From: Stutzerimonas stutzeri
Lineage (GTDB): Bacteria; Pseudomonadota; Gammaproteobacteria; Pseudomonadales; Pseudomonadaceae
Length of the DNA stretch: 35,226 bases
NCBI RefSeq assembly: GCF_024448935.1
Contig: NZ_JAMOIE010000051.1
Coordinates: forward strand, 1-35,226
Direction: 5' to 3'
Shown: positions 8,251 through 16,809 of the stretch, one piece after another
How positions within the stretch are numbered: position 1 is the stretch's first letter
How the letters are laid out: every line of letters begins with the position of its first letter
Made by a program: the position numbers and the translations under genes
The notes under the pieces: generated by a model
The model's input: only the letters and a program-made list of their open reading frames with translations
What the model was told of the DNA's origin: nothing
Database searches by the model: none

Positions 8251-8279
8251 ATTCTATTAACTGAGGCGTTTAAAAACAA
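8251..8279 (-). promoter_or_regulatory. Candidate sigma70 promoter of the ardC operon
   Basis: The minus strand shows TTGTTT (8274-8279), a 17-bp spacer and TAGAAT (8251-8256), about 30 bp upstream of the 52-aa gene start. The rest of 8220-8414 shows no other gene. Confidence 0.45.
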
Positions 8280-8414
8280 ACGATAGTCAATTTTGAGCGC
8301 GAAAAGACCCGTCGCCGGGCCTGGCAGGATGCCAAGAAAAGAAGGCCAGCTCCATCTGGGAAGCACATGGTGCGCCGGAGCCGGTAAGGGAAGGGGGAGC
8401 GCTTTAGGCGGGAC

Positions 8415-8816
8415 TTAGCCGATGCAGGTACGGAAGTAGTCCATGCGACCTTTGAATTTGAGGCCTGCAAGATCATCCATATCGGACAAGGCGTCCTCAG
8501 TAATCTTGTCCAGCATGACGAGCTTCATGGCTCGAATCACCTCATTGCTTTCCTCAGGTTCCAGCATTCCGACAACCATCCGGAAGGCGACGTCTTCGAC
8601 GAGGCGATCAGCGGCCGCGACAGCCACCACCACATCCAAAACTGCTTTCCGAACCACGGGCTGGTATGTCTCGTCGGAGTACGTCTCAACGAATTCCTCA
8701 CGCTCATTCGGATCAGCGATCTCCACCTCGGCATACTGCTCAATGGCGTCGGCCAGCAAGGCCTCCGAGACAACTGTTTGAATGAGTCCGTCGAATACTT
8801 CTTTTGCGTTTTCCAT
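8415..8816 (-). CDS. Acidic hypothetical protein
   Basis: The product is 133 aa from the ATG at 8816 (MENAKEVFDGLIQTVVSEAL); an in-frame GTG at 8822 stands closer to AAGGA and is possible. It is acidic and largely helical, has no signal peptide or membrane segment, and ends FRTCIG. I recognise no family. It stands between the transfer operon and the ardC operon, with 82 bp to the upstream thiol isomerase gene and about 195 bp to the next gene, so it may be the last gene of the transfer transcript. Length and base composition look like those of its neighbours. Confidence 0.7.
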   Translation of the reverse strand: MENAKEVFDGLIQTVVSEALLADAIEQYAEVEIADPNEREEFVETYSDETYQPVVRKAVLDVVVAVAAADRLVEDVAFRMVVGMLEPEESNEVIRAMKLVMLDKITEDALSDMDDLAGLKFKGRMDYFRTCIG

Positions 8817-8898
8817 CGTCACGTGTTCCTTGAAGCTAGCGCGACCTAGATGCTGGTAGGCCGCGCAGAGGAAGTGTTCATTATTGGTAGCTTGGTCG

Positions 8899-9693
8899 CT
8901 ACTCTTTTTTGAGCATCACCGCCAGCTCCTGGGGAAGTGGCGCACCTTCAAATACCTTTACCTGGCCCTTGTCCCGGTCCCGGTAAAGAATCATCGGAGT
9001 TCTTCGAAACCCCGCCTGGCGGAATAGAGCCAGGTTGTCCGCAAGGTTTTGGCGAATGTCTTCGGTGACTGTCGCCGGCTGCAGCTGACGCTTCGCCATC
9101 TCAGCCATCGGGATCAGCACGCCTTCGGTAGCTGCCTGCTGGTAGATCGCTGCGTTCAACTCGTTGCTCGACGCCCGGAGAATGGAAATCGGGATCCAGC
9201 GAACTTGAACGTCACCTGCGGCAACCGGCGCCCGGAGCATGCCCCATAACTCGTGGCAGTACGCGCAGTTCGGATCGAAGAAGGCGTACATCACGCGATC
9301 AGCATCCCCCTCCGCCAGCCATTTCAGCTGCTCGGCCTGCTTCCAAGCATGAGCCAGACTGTCTGCGGACTGACTACTCTGCGGAACCGGTTCTACACTC
9401 GCAGTACGAGCCAGATCCACGCTGGTAAGATTGGCGCCTTGTGTATCGAACATCACACCGGCTAACAGACTTTTGCCATCGGGCGTGACGTAGAACAAGC
9501 GCTTTTCGGCACCGTTATCGACAACGATCCCTTTCATACCAGAAGCCGCTGGGAACGCCTGAACGATCATGTTCCCCTTGGACATGAGGTAGGACTCCAC
9601 GGGAGTCACCTCAGCCGTTTCGGCGGCGGCAGCATGGCTTGCAAAAGCAGCCAGAGCAATGGGTGATAGCACTTTGCCGACTAACGTACCCAA
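8899..9693 (-). CDS. trbB: DsbC/DsbG-like periplasmic thiol:disulfide isomerase (TrbB-like)
   Basis: From the TTG at 9693 the product is 264 aa. It has a signal peptide (MGTLVGKVLSPIALAAFASHAA), an N-terminal dimerisation-like region and a thioredoxin-fold domain with active site CAYC (143-146) in FFDPNCAYCHELW and the cis-proline loop RRTPMIL. IncI plasmids carry a similar gene, trbB, beside the coupling-protein gene. It probably isomerises disulfides in the cysteine-rich exported transfer proteins. I chose TTG because GGAGGG precedes it by seven bases and the signal peptide follows at once; an open frame extends further upstream but overlaps the MepK-like gene. It overlaps that gene by 13 bp, suggesting coupled translation. 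Confidence 0.85.
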   Translation of the reverse strand: MGTLVGKVLSPIALAAFASHAAAAETAEVTPVESYLMSKGNMIVQAFPAASGMKGIVVDNGAEKRLFYVTPDGKSLLAGVMFDTQGANLTSVDLARTASVEPVPQSSQSADSLAHAWKQAEQLKWLAEGDADRVMYAFFDPNCAYCHELWGMLRAPVAAGDVQVRWIPISILRASSNELNAAIYQQAATEGVLIPMAEMAKRQLQPATVTEDIRQNLADNLALFRQAGFRRTPMILYRDRDKGQVKVFEGAPLPQELAVMLKKE

Positions 9694-10301
9694 TATCGAA
9701 CCCTCCCTACGTCGGAATGAATAAATTTTTGACGGTTTATGTAGAAGCCCACCCCGCCAGTACGGAAAGCTGACATCAGGCGACCCTGATATTCGATCGG
9801 AAGGCTCGGGAACTTTCCGTCGCACGCTTGCCCCTTCGTGTGGTACGAGTCCCGTGCTGCACCCTCTGTAGCCTCGTTGGTTTCCTTCGTCCGATATCCA
9901 CTGTTGACCTGGTAGGGCTCTTTGAAGCCATAGGCAAGCTCCAGCCATCCCTGTTGACCCCGGAGGAGGTTGAGCAGCCGCAAATCGATCTCCGTAGCCT
10001 TGCCTGCACGGACATCTCGCAGCATGTGGCAGGCCTCGCGGTATCCAGCCAAATCGAGGTGGCCATCTCGCCAGTAGCAGATCTGCTTGTGCTCGCCGGT
10101 AGATGGCCGATAGAGGTTCAACACCCGAGGCTTTGCCCAGAATGCCGCTGCGTCCGCCTGGTTCGCGTAATTGGCAGGCAGCAGCAAGCCGGTTGAAGCG
10201 AGCAACGGGGCGCTGAAAGTGAAGGCCCCCATGCCGGTGATCCCAGCCACTACAGAGCGTTTCAGCAAATCTCGGCGGGACATGGCCAACTCAATGCTCA
10301 T
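9681..10301 (-). CDS. Tat-exported MepK/YcbK-like (DUF882) peptidase M15 family protein
   Basis: The 206-aa protein begins with a twin-arginine signal (MSRRDLLKRSVVAG, residues 7-20) and a hydrophobic stretch. The mature part holds the DUF882/M15 signatures: SGYRTKETN (134-142), SYHTKGQACD with candidate zinc ligands His154 and Asp161, and FIHSDVGRVRYW with His195. MepK (YcbK) of E. coli cuts peptidoglycan cross-links. Here it could open the wall for the transfer channel together with the lytic transglycosylase upstream. The ATG at 10301 overlaps the coupling-protein stop (ATGA). Export of a wall hydrolase by the Tat route in a transfer operon is notable. Confidence 0.85.
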   Translation of the reverse strand: MSIELAMSRRDLLKRSVVAGITGMGAFTFSAPLLASTGLLLPANYANQADAAAFWAKPRVLNLYRPSTGEHKQICYWRDGHLDLAGYREACHMLRDVRAGKATEIDLRLLNLLRGQQGWLELAYGFKEPYQVNSGYRTKETNEATEGAARDSYHTKGQACDGKFPSLPIEYQGRLMSAFRTGGVGFYINRQKFIHSDVGRVRYWVR

Positions 10302-12826
10302 GCACGCCCCCCAATCAGCGACTCCAGGTTGCTCATGACATCCTCCATTTCCTGGTCCTTGCCCGCTTTCTCAGGCTTAGGAGGAACCGGGTATTCGGAG
10401 CCCTGCGTCGCGGCCTGGATGATGTTCTCCACCATTGCACCTGCTTCAGCGGCGGGCGCCCCAAGACCCAAGGCGATACTGTTCAACGACACTCGGGTAG
10501 CCTGCTCGTCGAGCAGGCCACCTTGTCCTGCTGGAGGCGTCTCTTCTGCAGGGCGCTGGACCCGACCTTCCAGCGCGGTTTCGATGATTGGTATAGCGGC
10601 AGATGCCAGCGCCACGATGTCGATGCCGAACGGTTCACGCGGAACTTCGGCGAAGATGTTGATCGAAGCGAGCTGGCCACCGTCGAATACGATTCCTGCA
10701 TCATCACCGGCGGCCACCACAGGGGCTGCTGCGAGAGCAGGTTGATCCGCGCCACCCGGCGCCTGGGCAAGAGAGGGCATAGCGTCGCTATCGCTCGTCG
10801 GCGCTTGTGCAAGCGCACTCCCATTCCCAACTGCGCCGCCGGCACTGCCATCGTCCTGGTCGACCACTGGCGCAACCGCCGAGTCGTCGTATCCCAGCAA
10901 CAAGCAGATCCCCCGCTCCACACCCAGCTTCGCGGTGAGGTACTGCTTGTAGCGCTCTCCAGCCTCTACTTCGGCCACATATCCGAAGAAGCCATCAGTG
11001 GAGCGCTGTTTCGCGAGCGGAAGTGAGCGCAGTGTTTCACGTAGTTCTTGTGTGTTGATGCTGAAAGCCTTCAGCTCAGCCTCGTTGGGCGGGATCACCT
11101 TCACGAAATGATTTAGCTGGTATTCCTTGCTCAAGCGTTTACCAGAGAAGTCTGCATAGAACATTCGAGCGCGGATGATATCCGACTTCACCATGAAGTG
11201 GATCTCACCCTCAACCTGCTCTTTGAAGTCCTGGAGTTCTACGCGGCTGACACGTTCAATTCGTGCACCAGTGTTACCGCGATAACTTCCTGCACCATCA
11301 TCGGCCATCTCGTAGCCGTCCACCACTGACACGTAGGCCTCCCCGGCAAGTTTAACGGCCAAGTCAAAGGTATCGGTTGGGTCCTCAAGTTTTCCGAAAA
11401 TCTTGATGTTGCTGTTAGAGACAATGGCGAGCGTCTCTTCTTTCGATGTTCTGTAGAACGCCTGCAGGTCCTGGCCTGCCGCGATGAGAGCAAATCCGAG
11501 GCTACGAGCCTGAGCCCACATCAGTGCCGCGTCGTCAGGGATGTAATAACCTAGTTCATCAAATATCGCGATGAATGGGGTTGGGGCCGTAGTCTGTCGA
11601 GAGTCTAACAACTCCAACTTGCTACCCTCAACTTTATTACCCAGTTGGGCACCCATCATGCCTTTCATGCCAGCCACAATGATCTTCCCAAGGTTGCCTA
11701 ACTCGGGACGACTTTTCTCCAGTGCCGGAAGTAGAGCAAGGAAGATGCGTCGATTGACAACAACGTCCTTTAGTACCACTTCCCCTTGAGGCGTATGGTA
11801 AATATGCCCGTAGGTATCGGCAAGGGAGCTCAGAATACGGGTGAACTGCATTTGCTGATACCCGTACTGCTCGTTAAAGGTTGCCGACTGATTCTCACCT
11901 TTATCGCGCTTATAACCTGGCACGTCATACAAGAAGGCTTGCATCATGTCCCTGGACTTCTGGCTGATGTTAACATTATTCATCAGCTCGAAATATTTAG
12001 GGTAGGGCAGGGCCTCCCGAATAGCACCGATATGCAACATGAGCAAACTTTGGTCGCGCAGATCCACCAGCGCCGGCATAACCGAACTGATGAAGCTAAT
12101 TGCACGCCCCTTCCACATATCACCTTTGGCATCGCCGGCATCCATCAAACTAACCACGAGCTGAATTAGGCTCTCGCTGTTGCCTACCGCAAACGGGTTA
12201 TAGGTATTTGAAAGTTTGTCGGATCGCTTTTTCGTTGTGTCAGCGTTGCCGGTCATGTAGTTGATTACCAGGAGGTCGTCTTCGCGCCCCATGGAACGGA
12301 CCATTGAAAAAATCTTGGCGTAGAGACTTACATCGCCCTTTCCGTCTGTATATGCGAAGCCCGACCCCCAAACCAGGGCATTATAAGCGATTGAAATCAG
12401 CCCTTCGGTTTTACCGGCCCCGGTCGAGCCTATAATGAAAGCGTGTGTTCTAAGATCTTCGTTGGCCGCCCATATTTCCGCATTATCGGACTTCCGATTA
12501 CCAATGAAGGCGATGCCACGAGACTGCTGAGGCTTGCCAGTACCTGGGTGCTTATCGTTGCGATCCAGTTCGTTCAGAGACTTGCGCTTCCTGAACGGAA
12601 TATCTGGCTTGCGCGAGAGTGGAATAAAGCTGTAGATCAAGCCAAGAACAAGACTCAGCTCAAACAGCGCAGGAAGAAAGAATAGCGGAAACACCAGTAT
12701 GACGTAGACGATAAGAATCGCGTGAAACGACGAAAAGTCTTCCAGGATCTGTTCGAAAAACGGCCGCGTATCCCGAAAGATTCGCGTCCGTTTAATCTCG
12801 TGATGCTTCTCTACGCCGTGAACCAT
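10298..12826 (-). CDS. dotL: Type IVB coupling protein DotL/IcmO (TrbC-like) ATPase
   Basis: The protein is 842 aa. Two membrane segments lie at about 35-70. The motor domain has Walker A GSTGAGKT (133-140), Walker B FIAIFDE (418-424) and GQDLQAF (451-457). It is the VirD4-type ATPase that brings substrate (relaxase-DNA or protein) to the secretion channel. After about residue 600 comes an extended tail: a Glu/Tyr-rich piece, an Ala/Asp/Pro-rich linker (about 650-710) and predicted helices to the end (about 715-842). In Legionella the corresponding DotL tail binds DotN, IcmS/IcmW and LvgA. An IcmS-like and an IcmW-like gene are both in this window. It lies directly after the 263-aa membrane protein and DotM. 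Confidence 0.92.
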   Translation of the reverse strand: MVHGVEKHHEIKRTRIFRDTRPFFEQILEDFSSFHAILIVYVILVFPLFFLPALFELSLVLGLIYSFIPLSRKPDIPFRKRKSLNELDRNDKHPGTGKPQQSRGIAFIGNRKSDNAEIWAANEDLRTHAFIIGSTGAGKTEGLISIAYNALVWGSGFAYTDGKGDVSLYAKIFSMVRSMGREDDLLVINYMTGNADTTKKRSDKLSNTYNPFAVGNSESLIQLVVSLMDAGDAKGDMWKGRAISFISSVMPALVDLRDQSLLMLHIGAIREALPYPKYFELMNNVNISQKSRDMMQAFLYDVPGYKRDKGENQSATFNEQYGYQQMQFTRILSSLADTYGHIYHTPQGEVVLKDVVVNRRIFLALLPALEKSRPELGNLGKIIVAGMKGMMGAQLGNKVEGSKLELLDSRQTTAPTPFIAIFDELGYYIPDDAALMWAQARSLGFALIAAGQDLQAFYRTSKEETLAIVSNSNIKIFGKLEDPTDTFDLAVKLAGEAYVSVVDGYEMADDGAGSYRGNTGARIERVSRVELQDFKEQVEGEIHFMVKSDIIRARMFYADFSGKRLSKEYQLNHFVKVIPPNEAELKAFSINTQELRETLRSLPLAKQRSTDGFFGYVAEVEAGERYKQYLTAKLGVERGICLLLGYDDSAVAPVVDQDDGSAGGAVGNGSALAQAPTSDSDAMPSLAQAPGGADQPALAAAPVVAAGDDAGIVFDGGQLASINIFAEVPREPFGIDIVALASAAIPIIETALEGRVQRPAEETPPAGQGGLLDEQATRVSLNSIALGLGAPAAEAGAMVENIIQAATQGSEYPVPPKPEKAGKDQEMEDVMSNLESLIGGRA

Positions 12827-12840
12827 GCGCCTATACCCAG

Positions 12841-13632
12841 TTATTCAGCGACTTGGAAAGCGAGTTTGGGATCGCAGCCAGGTCCTACCGACTGCCCAGC
12901 ATCGATGCTCGGTGCCAGTCCGAAGGCTTCCAGACCAGTCGCCACATCACTCGACATCGCCGGCGCGTTGTCGCGCATCCCTTGCTTCCGAGCTGTTTCG
13001 GCAGCGTTGTAGATCTGCTTTGCGATGTCCTCAGGACTCATGGCCTGCAGCTGGTCTGGGTTCGCAATGGGATCTGCTTGTAGGTGATCAGGAGCGCTCT
13101 GCCAGTCAAACGGATGTACAGTTACAGGGACTGGGGCGCCGCTGTCCGCCACTCGGACTGCAGGATGCGCTGCATCCAGCGACGAGAGAGCCGACGGCTC
13201 AATATTGCCCCCTTTGCCAGAGACGACATCGATATAGGCACTGACAAAGAGGTAGCCTAACCAAGCGAGCAGGGCGAGTCCCACCAGCTTCATTACCGAC
13301 AACTTCTTGGTCAGCAGACTGTTCACCTGAGTGATCAGGTATACGCCGTCGGTCTCGCTCGCCACTTGCGCTTTAAACAGCGAGGTCATAGCGCCTTTAT
13401 CCGAGCCGTATTTTTCGGGGGCCTTGGCCACCACAAACAGATTGCCATCCGCCTCTTTTTCCAAGATGAAACTCAGTGTGTCATCCCCATAGTCAGAGAG
13501 ATTCAGGGTGTGCAACTGATATGCCGGCGATTTGATTTCGAACGAAAGTCGCTTACGCTTACGTTTAACCGAAACGTTTTTGGGGGCGCGGCGAATAAAG
13601 TTCGCGAGGCGCTCAATCATCACTTTCTTCAT
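12841..13632 (-). CDS. Bitopic membrane protein between dotM and dotL
   Basis: This 263-aa protein has a basic N-terminus (SVKRKRKRLSFEIKS), a folded-looking region to about residue 100, one membrane helix at about 113-133 (LSVMKLVGLALLAWLGYLF) and a Pro/Ala-rich C-terminal part that would be periplasmic. I recognise no family. Its position between DotM and DotL, which form the coupling complex, suggests a part in that complex. The ATG at 13632 follows GGAGA at a good distance and overlaps the dotM end by 20 bp. In Legionella icmP and icmO are adjacent without this gene. Confidence 0.75.
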   Translation of the reverse strand: MKKVMIERLANFIRRAPKNVSVKRKRKRLSFEIKSPAYQLHTLNLSDYGDDTLSFILEKEADGNLFVVAKAPEKYGSDKGAMTSLFKAQVASETDGVYLITQVNSLLTKKLSVMKLVGLALLAWLGYLFVSAYIDVVSGKGGNIEPSALSSLDAAHPAVRVADSGAPVPVTVHPFDWQSAPDHLQADPIANPDQLQAMSPEDIAKQIYNAAETARKQGMRDNAPAMSSDVATGLEAFGLAPSIDAGQSVGPGCDPKLAFQVAE

Positions 13633-14755
13633 CTACCATCTCCCCAAGAGCAGTTTTAATTCCTACCAGCGCCGATTCAATACGCGGATTCATGATTGCC
13701 GATTTAGCGACAACCTCTGACAACCAATGTGAGCGCAAACCACAGGCTTCTACGCTGGCAACGTCCATGCCGATATCGCACAACGAATACCAAGTGACAC
13801 GATCAACTGCCTTTAACCATCTGAACCAATTTGGCGCAAGCACACCATTTGCTGAAGCCGCTGCCTTCATTCCCATCAGCACTGTGCGCTTATACGCATA
13901 TCGACTTACTACACGCTTAACTACCTTGGTATTTGCATACTGGTGCAATGCACGTTTTGCATGTAACGAATTCAGCAAGGCAATCTTTTTCATTCGCTTT
14001 GCCCTCACATATGCACGGGCGAGCTCATTAATTATTTTAAGCGCGAGGTCGTTGTCATGGTTCATCTGGGCTGCAAATGCGGCAAAGAGCGAACGCTCAT
14101 AGGGCTTCAAGGAATCGACCCCCTCCCAAGGCTTACCAAGTTGCGCAACAAGAATTGCCCTGGCCCGCGACAGCTTTAACGCCTCTTTGTTATCCAGCAA
14201 CTCAATATCTGCAGGATCTTCCTCCTCGCCCAATGCAGCAGTTCTGACCAAAAACTGGTGCCGCCGGGCGTAATCACGCACCTTAGCCCGCATACCATGC
14301 ACCGAGTGATTGAGTGGCAGCGCGATAAAATCAGTTTCGAGGGCCGGCAAGATAACCGGCCATTGGCTCGCTTCCTGTTTCGCTAGACTGACAGTTGTAT
14401 GTTTATTCGAATACTTATTGCCGCGATCGGGCGCCCGGTACATAAGATGCCCAAACACGCTGGTAAGGATAACCAGTACATACCAGCGGAGCTCCCGGCT
14501 CGCGACGATGCCCGAAGACCAAAGTGACTTAGGGGTTGCATCAGCTGGATGGGTGCTCGAAAGCCATTCGATCAACGCCAACCTACCATCTGCATCAAAA
14601 AGAATTAGGCTCGCTTCGAATCTTCTGAGAGACATAACAACGGTAGAAATTTTTTCGTGCCCAAAGTACCAAAGCGCGATGATGCCTACGAAAATAAAGA
14701 CGATAACCCAGAGCAGCTCATCAGTATTGGACTTATTGACATTACCGCGGTTCAT
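13613..14755 (-). CDS. dotM: DotM/IcmP (TrbA-like) coupling-complex membrane protein
   Basis: The product is 380 aa with membrane segments at about 13-33 and about 92-108 and a large cytoplasmic C-terminal domain. The block REL-WYVLVILTSVFGHLMY, the QEASQWPVILPALETDFIA region and the segment LVAQLGKPWEGVDSL followed by YERSLFAAFAAQMNHD correspond closely to my memory of Legionella DotM (QFNWPAIMPIV; TMQLGPYWDG; YALSAVFMARMNRD). DotM binds DotL and helps recruit substrates with acidic signals. Its start overlaps the transglycosylase stop (ATGA). The call rests on motif order and neighbours. Confidence 0.9.
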   Translation of the reverse strand: MNRGNVNKSNTDELLWVIVFIFVGIIALWYFGHEKISTVVMSLRRFEASLILFDADGRLALIEWLSSTHPADATPKSLWSSGIVASRELRWYVLVILTSVFGHLMYRAPDRGNKYSNKHTTVSLAKQEASQWPVILPALETDFIALPLNHSVHGMRAKVRDYARRHQFLVRTAALGEEEDPADIELLDNKEALKLSRARAILVAQLGKPWEGVDSLKPYERSLFAAFAAQMNHDNDLALKIINELARAYVRAKRMKKIALLNSLHAKRALHQYANTKVVKRVVSRYAYKRTVLMGMKAAASANGVLAPNWFRWLKAVDRVTWYSLCDIGMDVASVEACGLRSHWLSEVVAKSAIMNPRIESALVGIKTALGEMVDEESDD

Positions 14756-15180
14756 TGCTGCCCCCGGACTTCTTTAAGATTGTTCCATACACGATGCTTG
14801 TAGCGATAGTTCTTGTCGGGCGTGCGGGAGTGGTAGTTACCAACGCCTTTCCAAAAATCATCACTCCCCAGCACGCTACGCTGAATGTAATAAGTACCGA
14901 TAAAAATATTCAGGCATTCGTTGTTGACGAGCATGTCTCTGGTTATTCCAAACTTGGAGAGTTCCGCGAGATGAATGCTATTAATTTGCATGAGCCCCAT
15001 ATCGTAGGAGCCGTTCTTGTTGTAAGAGACTTTTCCAGTCGTGCCACCTTCGGTGCGAATGATGGCCTTGACCAAGTCGGGATGCGCACGGTAATGAGCC
15101 GCTGCTCGGACGATGCAGACCTCGCGAGCTTGGCCAGTAATGTGCGGACTAGGGGCCGCCATTGGCAGAGCGTCAATCAC
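14752..15180 (-). CDS. Lytic transglycosylase (SLT domain) of the transfer system
   Basis: A 142-aa protein with the SLT-fold core: catalytic glutamate in IIRTEGG (about Glu44), then SYDMGLMQIN and a later NYHSR. Such VirB1-like enzymes cleave glycan strands so the channel or pilus can cross the wall. The start was set at GTG 15180 because AGGAGGGG lies five bases upstream and the GTG overlaps the IcmV stop (GTGA), as is usual in this operon; a longer form from GTG 15207 has no ribosome-binding site. No clear signal peptide is seen, which is odd for a periplasmic enzyme. Confidence 0.85.
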   Translation of the reverse strand: MIDALPMAAPSPHITGQAREVCIVRAAAHYRAHPDLVKAIIRTEGGTTGKVSYNKNGSYDMGLMQINSIHLAELSKFGITRDMLVNNECLNIFIGTYYIQRSVLGSDDFWKGVGNYHSRTPDKNYRYKHRVWNNLKEVRGQQ

Positions 15181-15644
15181 GAACGCCCCTCCTGACGCAG
15201 GAGCCACGACTTGAAACTAAAAAGGCGTCGTTCACGGATCTGGGCCACTCGGAACCTGGTGACCAAGAAACGGGTGATGCTCAACGCGAGAACGCCGAAG
15301 GACATGAGGCCGTGGTTGATAGGACTGGGCGACCAGGGCACTAGCGCGAGGAACACGCCGGCAACAATCGCCATCAGGCCAAACAGTACGGAAAGCGCAT
15401 GCAGATACCGGCAACGGGCATCGAGATCCTTCTCGCTCAGGTGAAGCCGGGAGACCGCATCCGAGAAGCTTTCTTCCCGATAGGTACGCCCCGTAAGGGA
15501 CTTCAGCAGGTTGTAGATCCGCTTAGCGTTGTGGCGAGCCTCACGCCAATCACCGGTGACGGTCCAAACCCATTTTTTGCCCACCCAGGCAGTAGCCCGG
15601 CCAACTTTACGTAGCGCGCCGCCCTTGTTGGTCACCTCAGACAT
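15177..15644 (-). CDS. icmV: IcmV/TraX-like inner-membrane protein
   Basis: The 155-aa protein has two membrane helices at about 84-105 and 110-128, framed by basic ends. The segment ESFSDAVSRLHLSEKDLDAR and the end QIRERRLFSFKSWL match the pattern I recall for Legionella IcmV (ETFEQAMVKLKLTEKDLDLR; QIKERKLGCTLREWF) in the same order and spacing. IcmV and TraX of IncI plasmids are parts of the type IVB system of unknown detailed role. In Legionella icmV stands directly before dotA; here it is 15 kb away in the other operon. ATG 15644 follows AGGAG. Confidence 0.85.
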   Translation of the reverse strand: MSEVTNKGGALRKVGRATAWVGKKWVWTVTGDWREARHNAKRIYNLLKSLTGRTYREESFSDAVSRLHLSEKDLDARCRYLHALSVLFGLMAIVAGVFLALVPWSPSPINHGLMSFGVLALSITRFLVTRFRVAQIRERRLFSFKSWLLRQEGRS

Positions 15645-16809
15645 GGCTCGCTCCTGCGGGCTGGGTAACCCTCATCATGGTTAGGGCGTACTCTGTCGTG
15701 GCCACCAACCGTTTCAGGGATGAAGAAGCCCTGGCCTTAAGTGCCTCCAGCGGGAAACCGTGAGTAAACTCAGGACGGGATAGAATCGCTGCAGCCGCAT
15801 CAACATCGGCGGCATCCTTCAACGCACCCAGAACCTCGCCGCGACAATATTCCCAAGAGGAAAGCAGTACCTCTGCCGCGTGCTGAATAAGCAGACGATG
15901 CAGCATTTCCTGAGGGGCAGCAGACAGCCCAGAGCCACCGTTACCGAGGCGCGTCACTTGCTCCGACACTTGCTCGACCAGAAACACGGCCAACTCCGAC
16001 AACAGGTCCTCAGCTTTCACCTGCAGGCCAGGTACCTGCGATATAACGATGGCGAAGTAGCGCTCGACCTCCAACGACAGCGGGGCTACTGAAGTGAGCA
16101 GCGCGAGCTGGGCACCGAGATGATCACCAGTAGGAAGTCCGCCGAGGGAAACCTTTTGGGATGCGGCCCACGCCCCATCGACCATAGCCCCCAAAAACTC
16201 GACGGTGACTTCGGGATACTCTCCGGCCGGCATACCGCCGCGGGAGATCACTGACGAGATCCACTGGCTGGCCACGAGCTCGGCGGTGAAACCATGCAGG
16301 TGTTTCTTGGCCCAGGCGGCATCGAGCTCCTGAGGATCCACTCGCCCTGCAATATGCTGGGCGAGGCCAGTAGAAACGAGAGACATGCGACGTACAGCCT
16401 CAGCGATCCTCGCCGGATCTGCGTCATGCCCCGGGTAGATTGTTGCTGCCTTGAAGACTGGAGCCAGGCCCTTGAGGACCTCGGCGAAACCTGGCACCAG
16501 GGCTGCGGACGGGGCTTCTGGCTGCGAAGCCTCATCAGCCTTTGGCTCTGCAGGTAGCTCCGACTTAGGTTCCGGTGCAGCCGGGGAGACGACTTGCGTC
16601 TCGATCACAACCTGACTGGTCGGCGCCGGCGATACCTCCGCCTGGGCTGCAGCTTGCTCGGGCTTGCCGAGCAGCATGTTTTCAAATTCGTCCAGTAGTG
16701 AACCGCCTTGTGCAGCAGCTGGCTCCACTGCCGCCTGAGTGGCAGTGGTTTGTTCACCGCTGGAAAAACGCTCCACCTCTTGCTTGTGAAGCTTGCGCAA
16801 CATCGACAT
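15637..16809 (-). CDS. Helical cytosolic protein of the transfer operon, function unknown
   Basis: The 390-aa protein has a short N-terminal segment (MSMLRKLHKQEVERF), a low-complexity Ala/Gln/Glu/Pro region to about residue 105 and a long helical part from about 105 to the end. It has no signal peptide or membrane segment. I recognise no family. Its start (TGATG overlap with the IcmS-like gene, GGAGG seven bases upstream) implies translational coupling with that adaptor, so the two may act in one complex. It could be an adaptor or a transferred protein; neither is shown by the sequence. Confidence 0.75.
   Translation of the reverse strand: MSMLRKLHKQEVERFSSGEQTTATQAAVEPAAAQGGSLLDEFENMLLGKPEQAAAQAEVSPAPTSQVVIETQVVSPAAPEPKSELPAEPKADEASQPEAPSAALVPGFAEVLKGLAPVFKAATIYPGHDADPARIAEAVRRMSLVSTGLAQHIAGRVDPQELDAAWAKKHLHGFTAELVASQWISSVISRGGMPAGEYPEVTVEFLGAMVDGAWAASQKVSLGGLPTGDHLGAQLALLTSVAPLSLEVERYFAIVISQVPGLQVKAEDLLSELAVFLVEQVSEQVTRLGNGGSGLSAAPQEMLHRLLIQHAAEVLLSSWEYCRGEVLGALKDAADVDAAAAILSRPEFTHGFPLEALKARASSSLKRLVATTEYALTMMRVTQPAGASHV

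Noticed and set aside
15637..16809. The 390-aa protein as IcmX/TraW
   Set aside because: It has no signal peptide or membrane segment, while IcmX/TraW proteins are exported; it was left as unknown.
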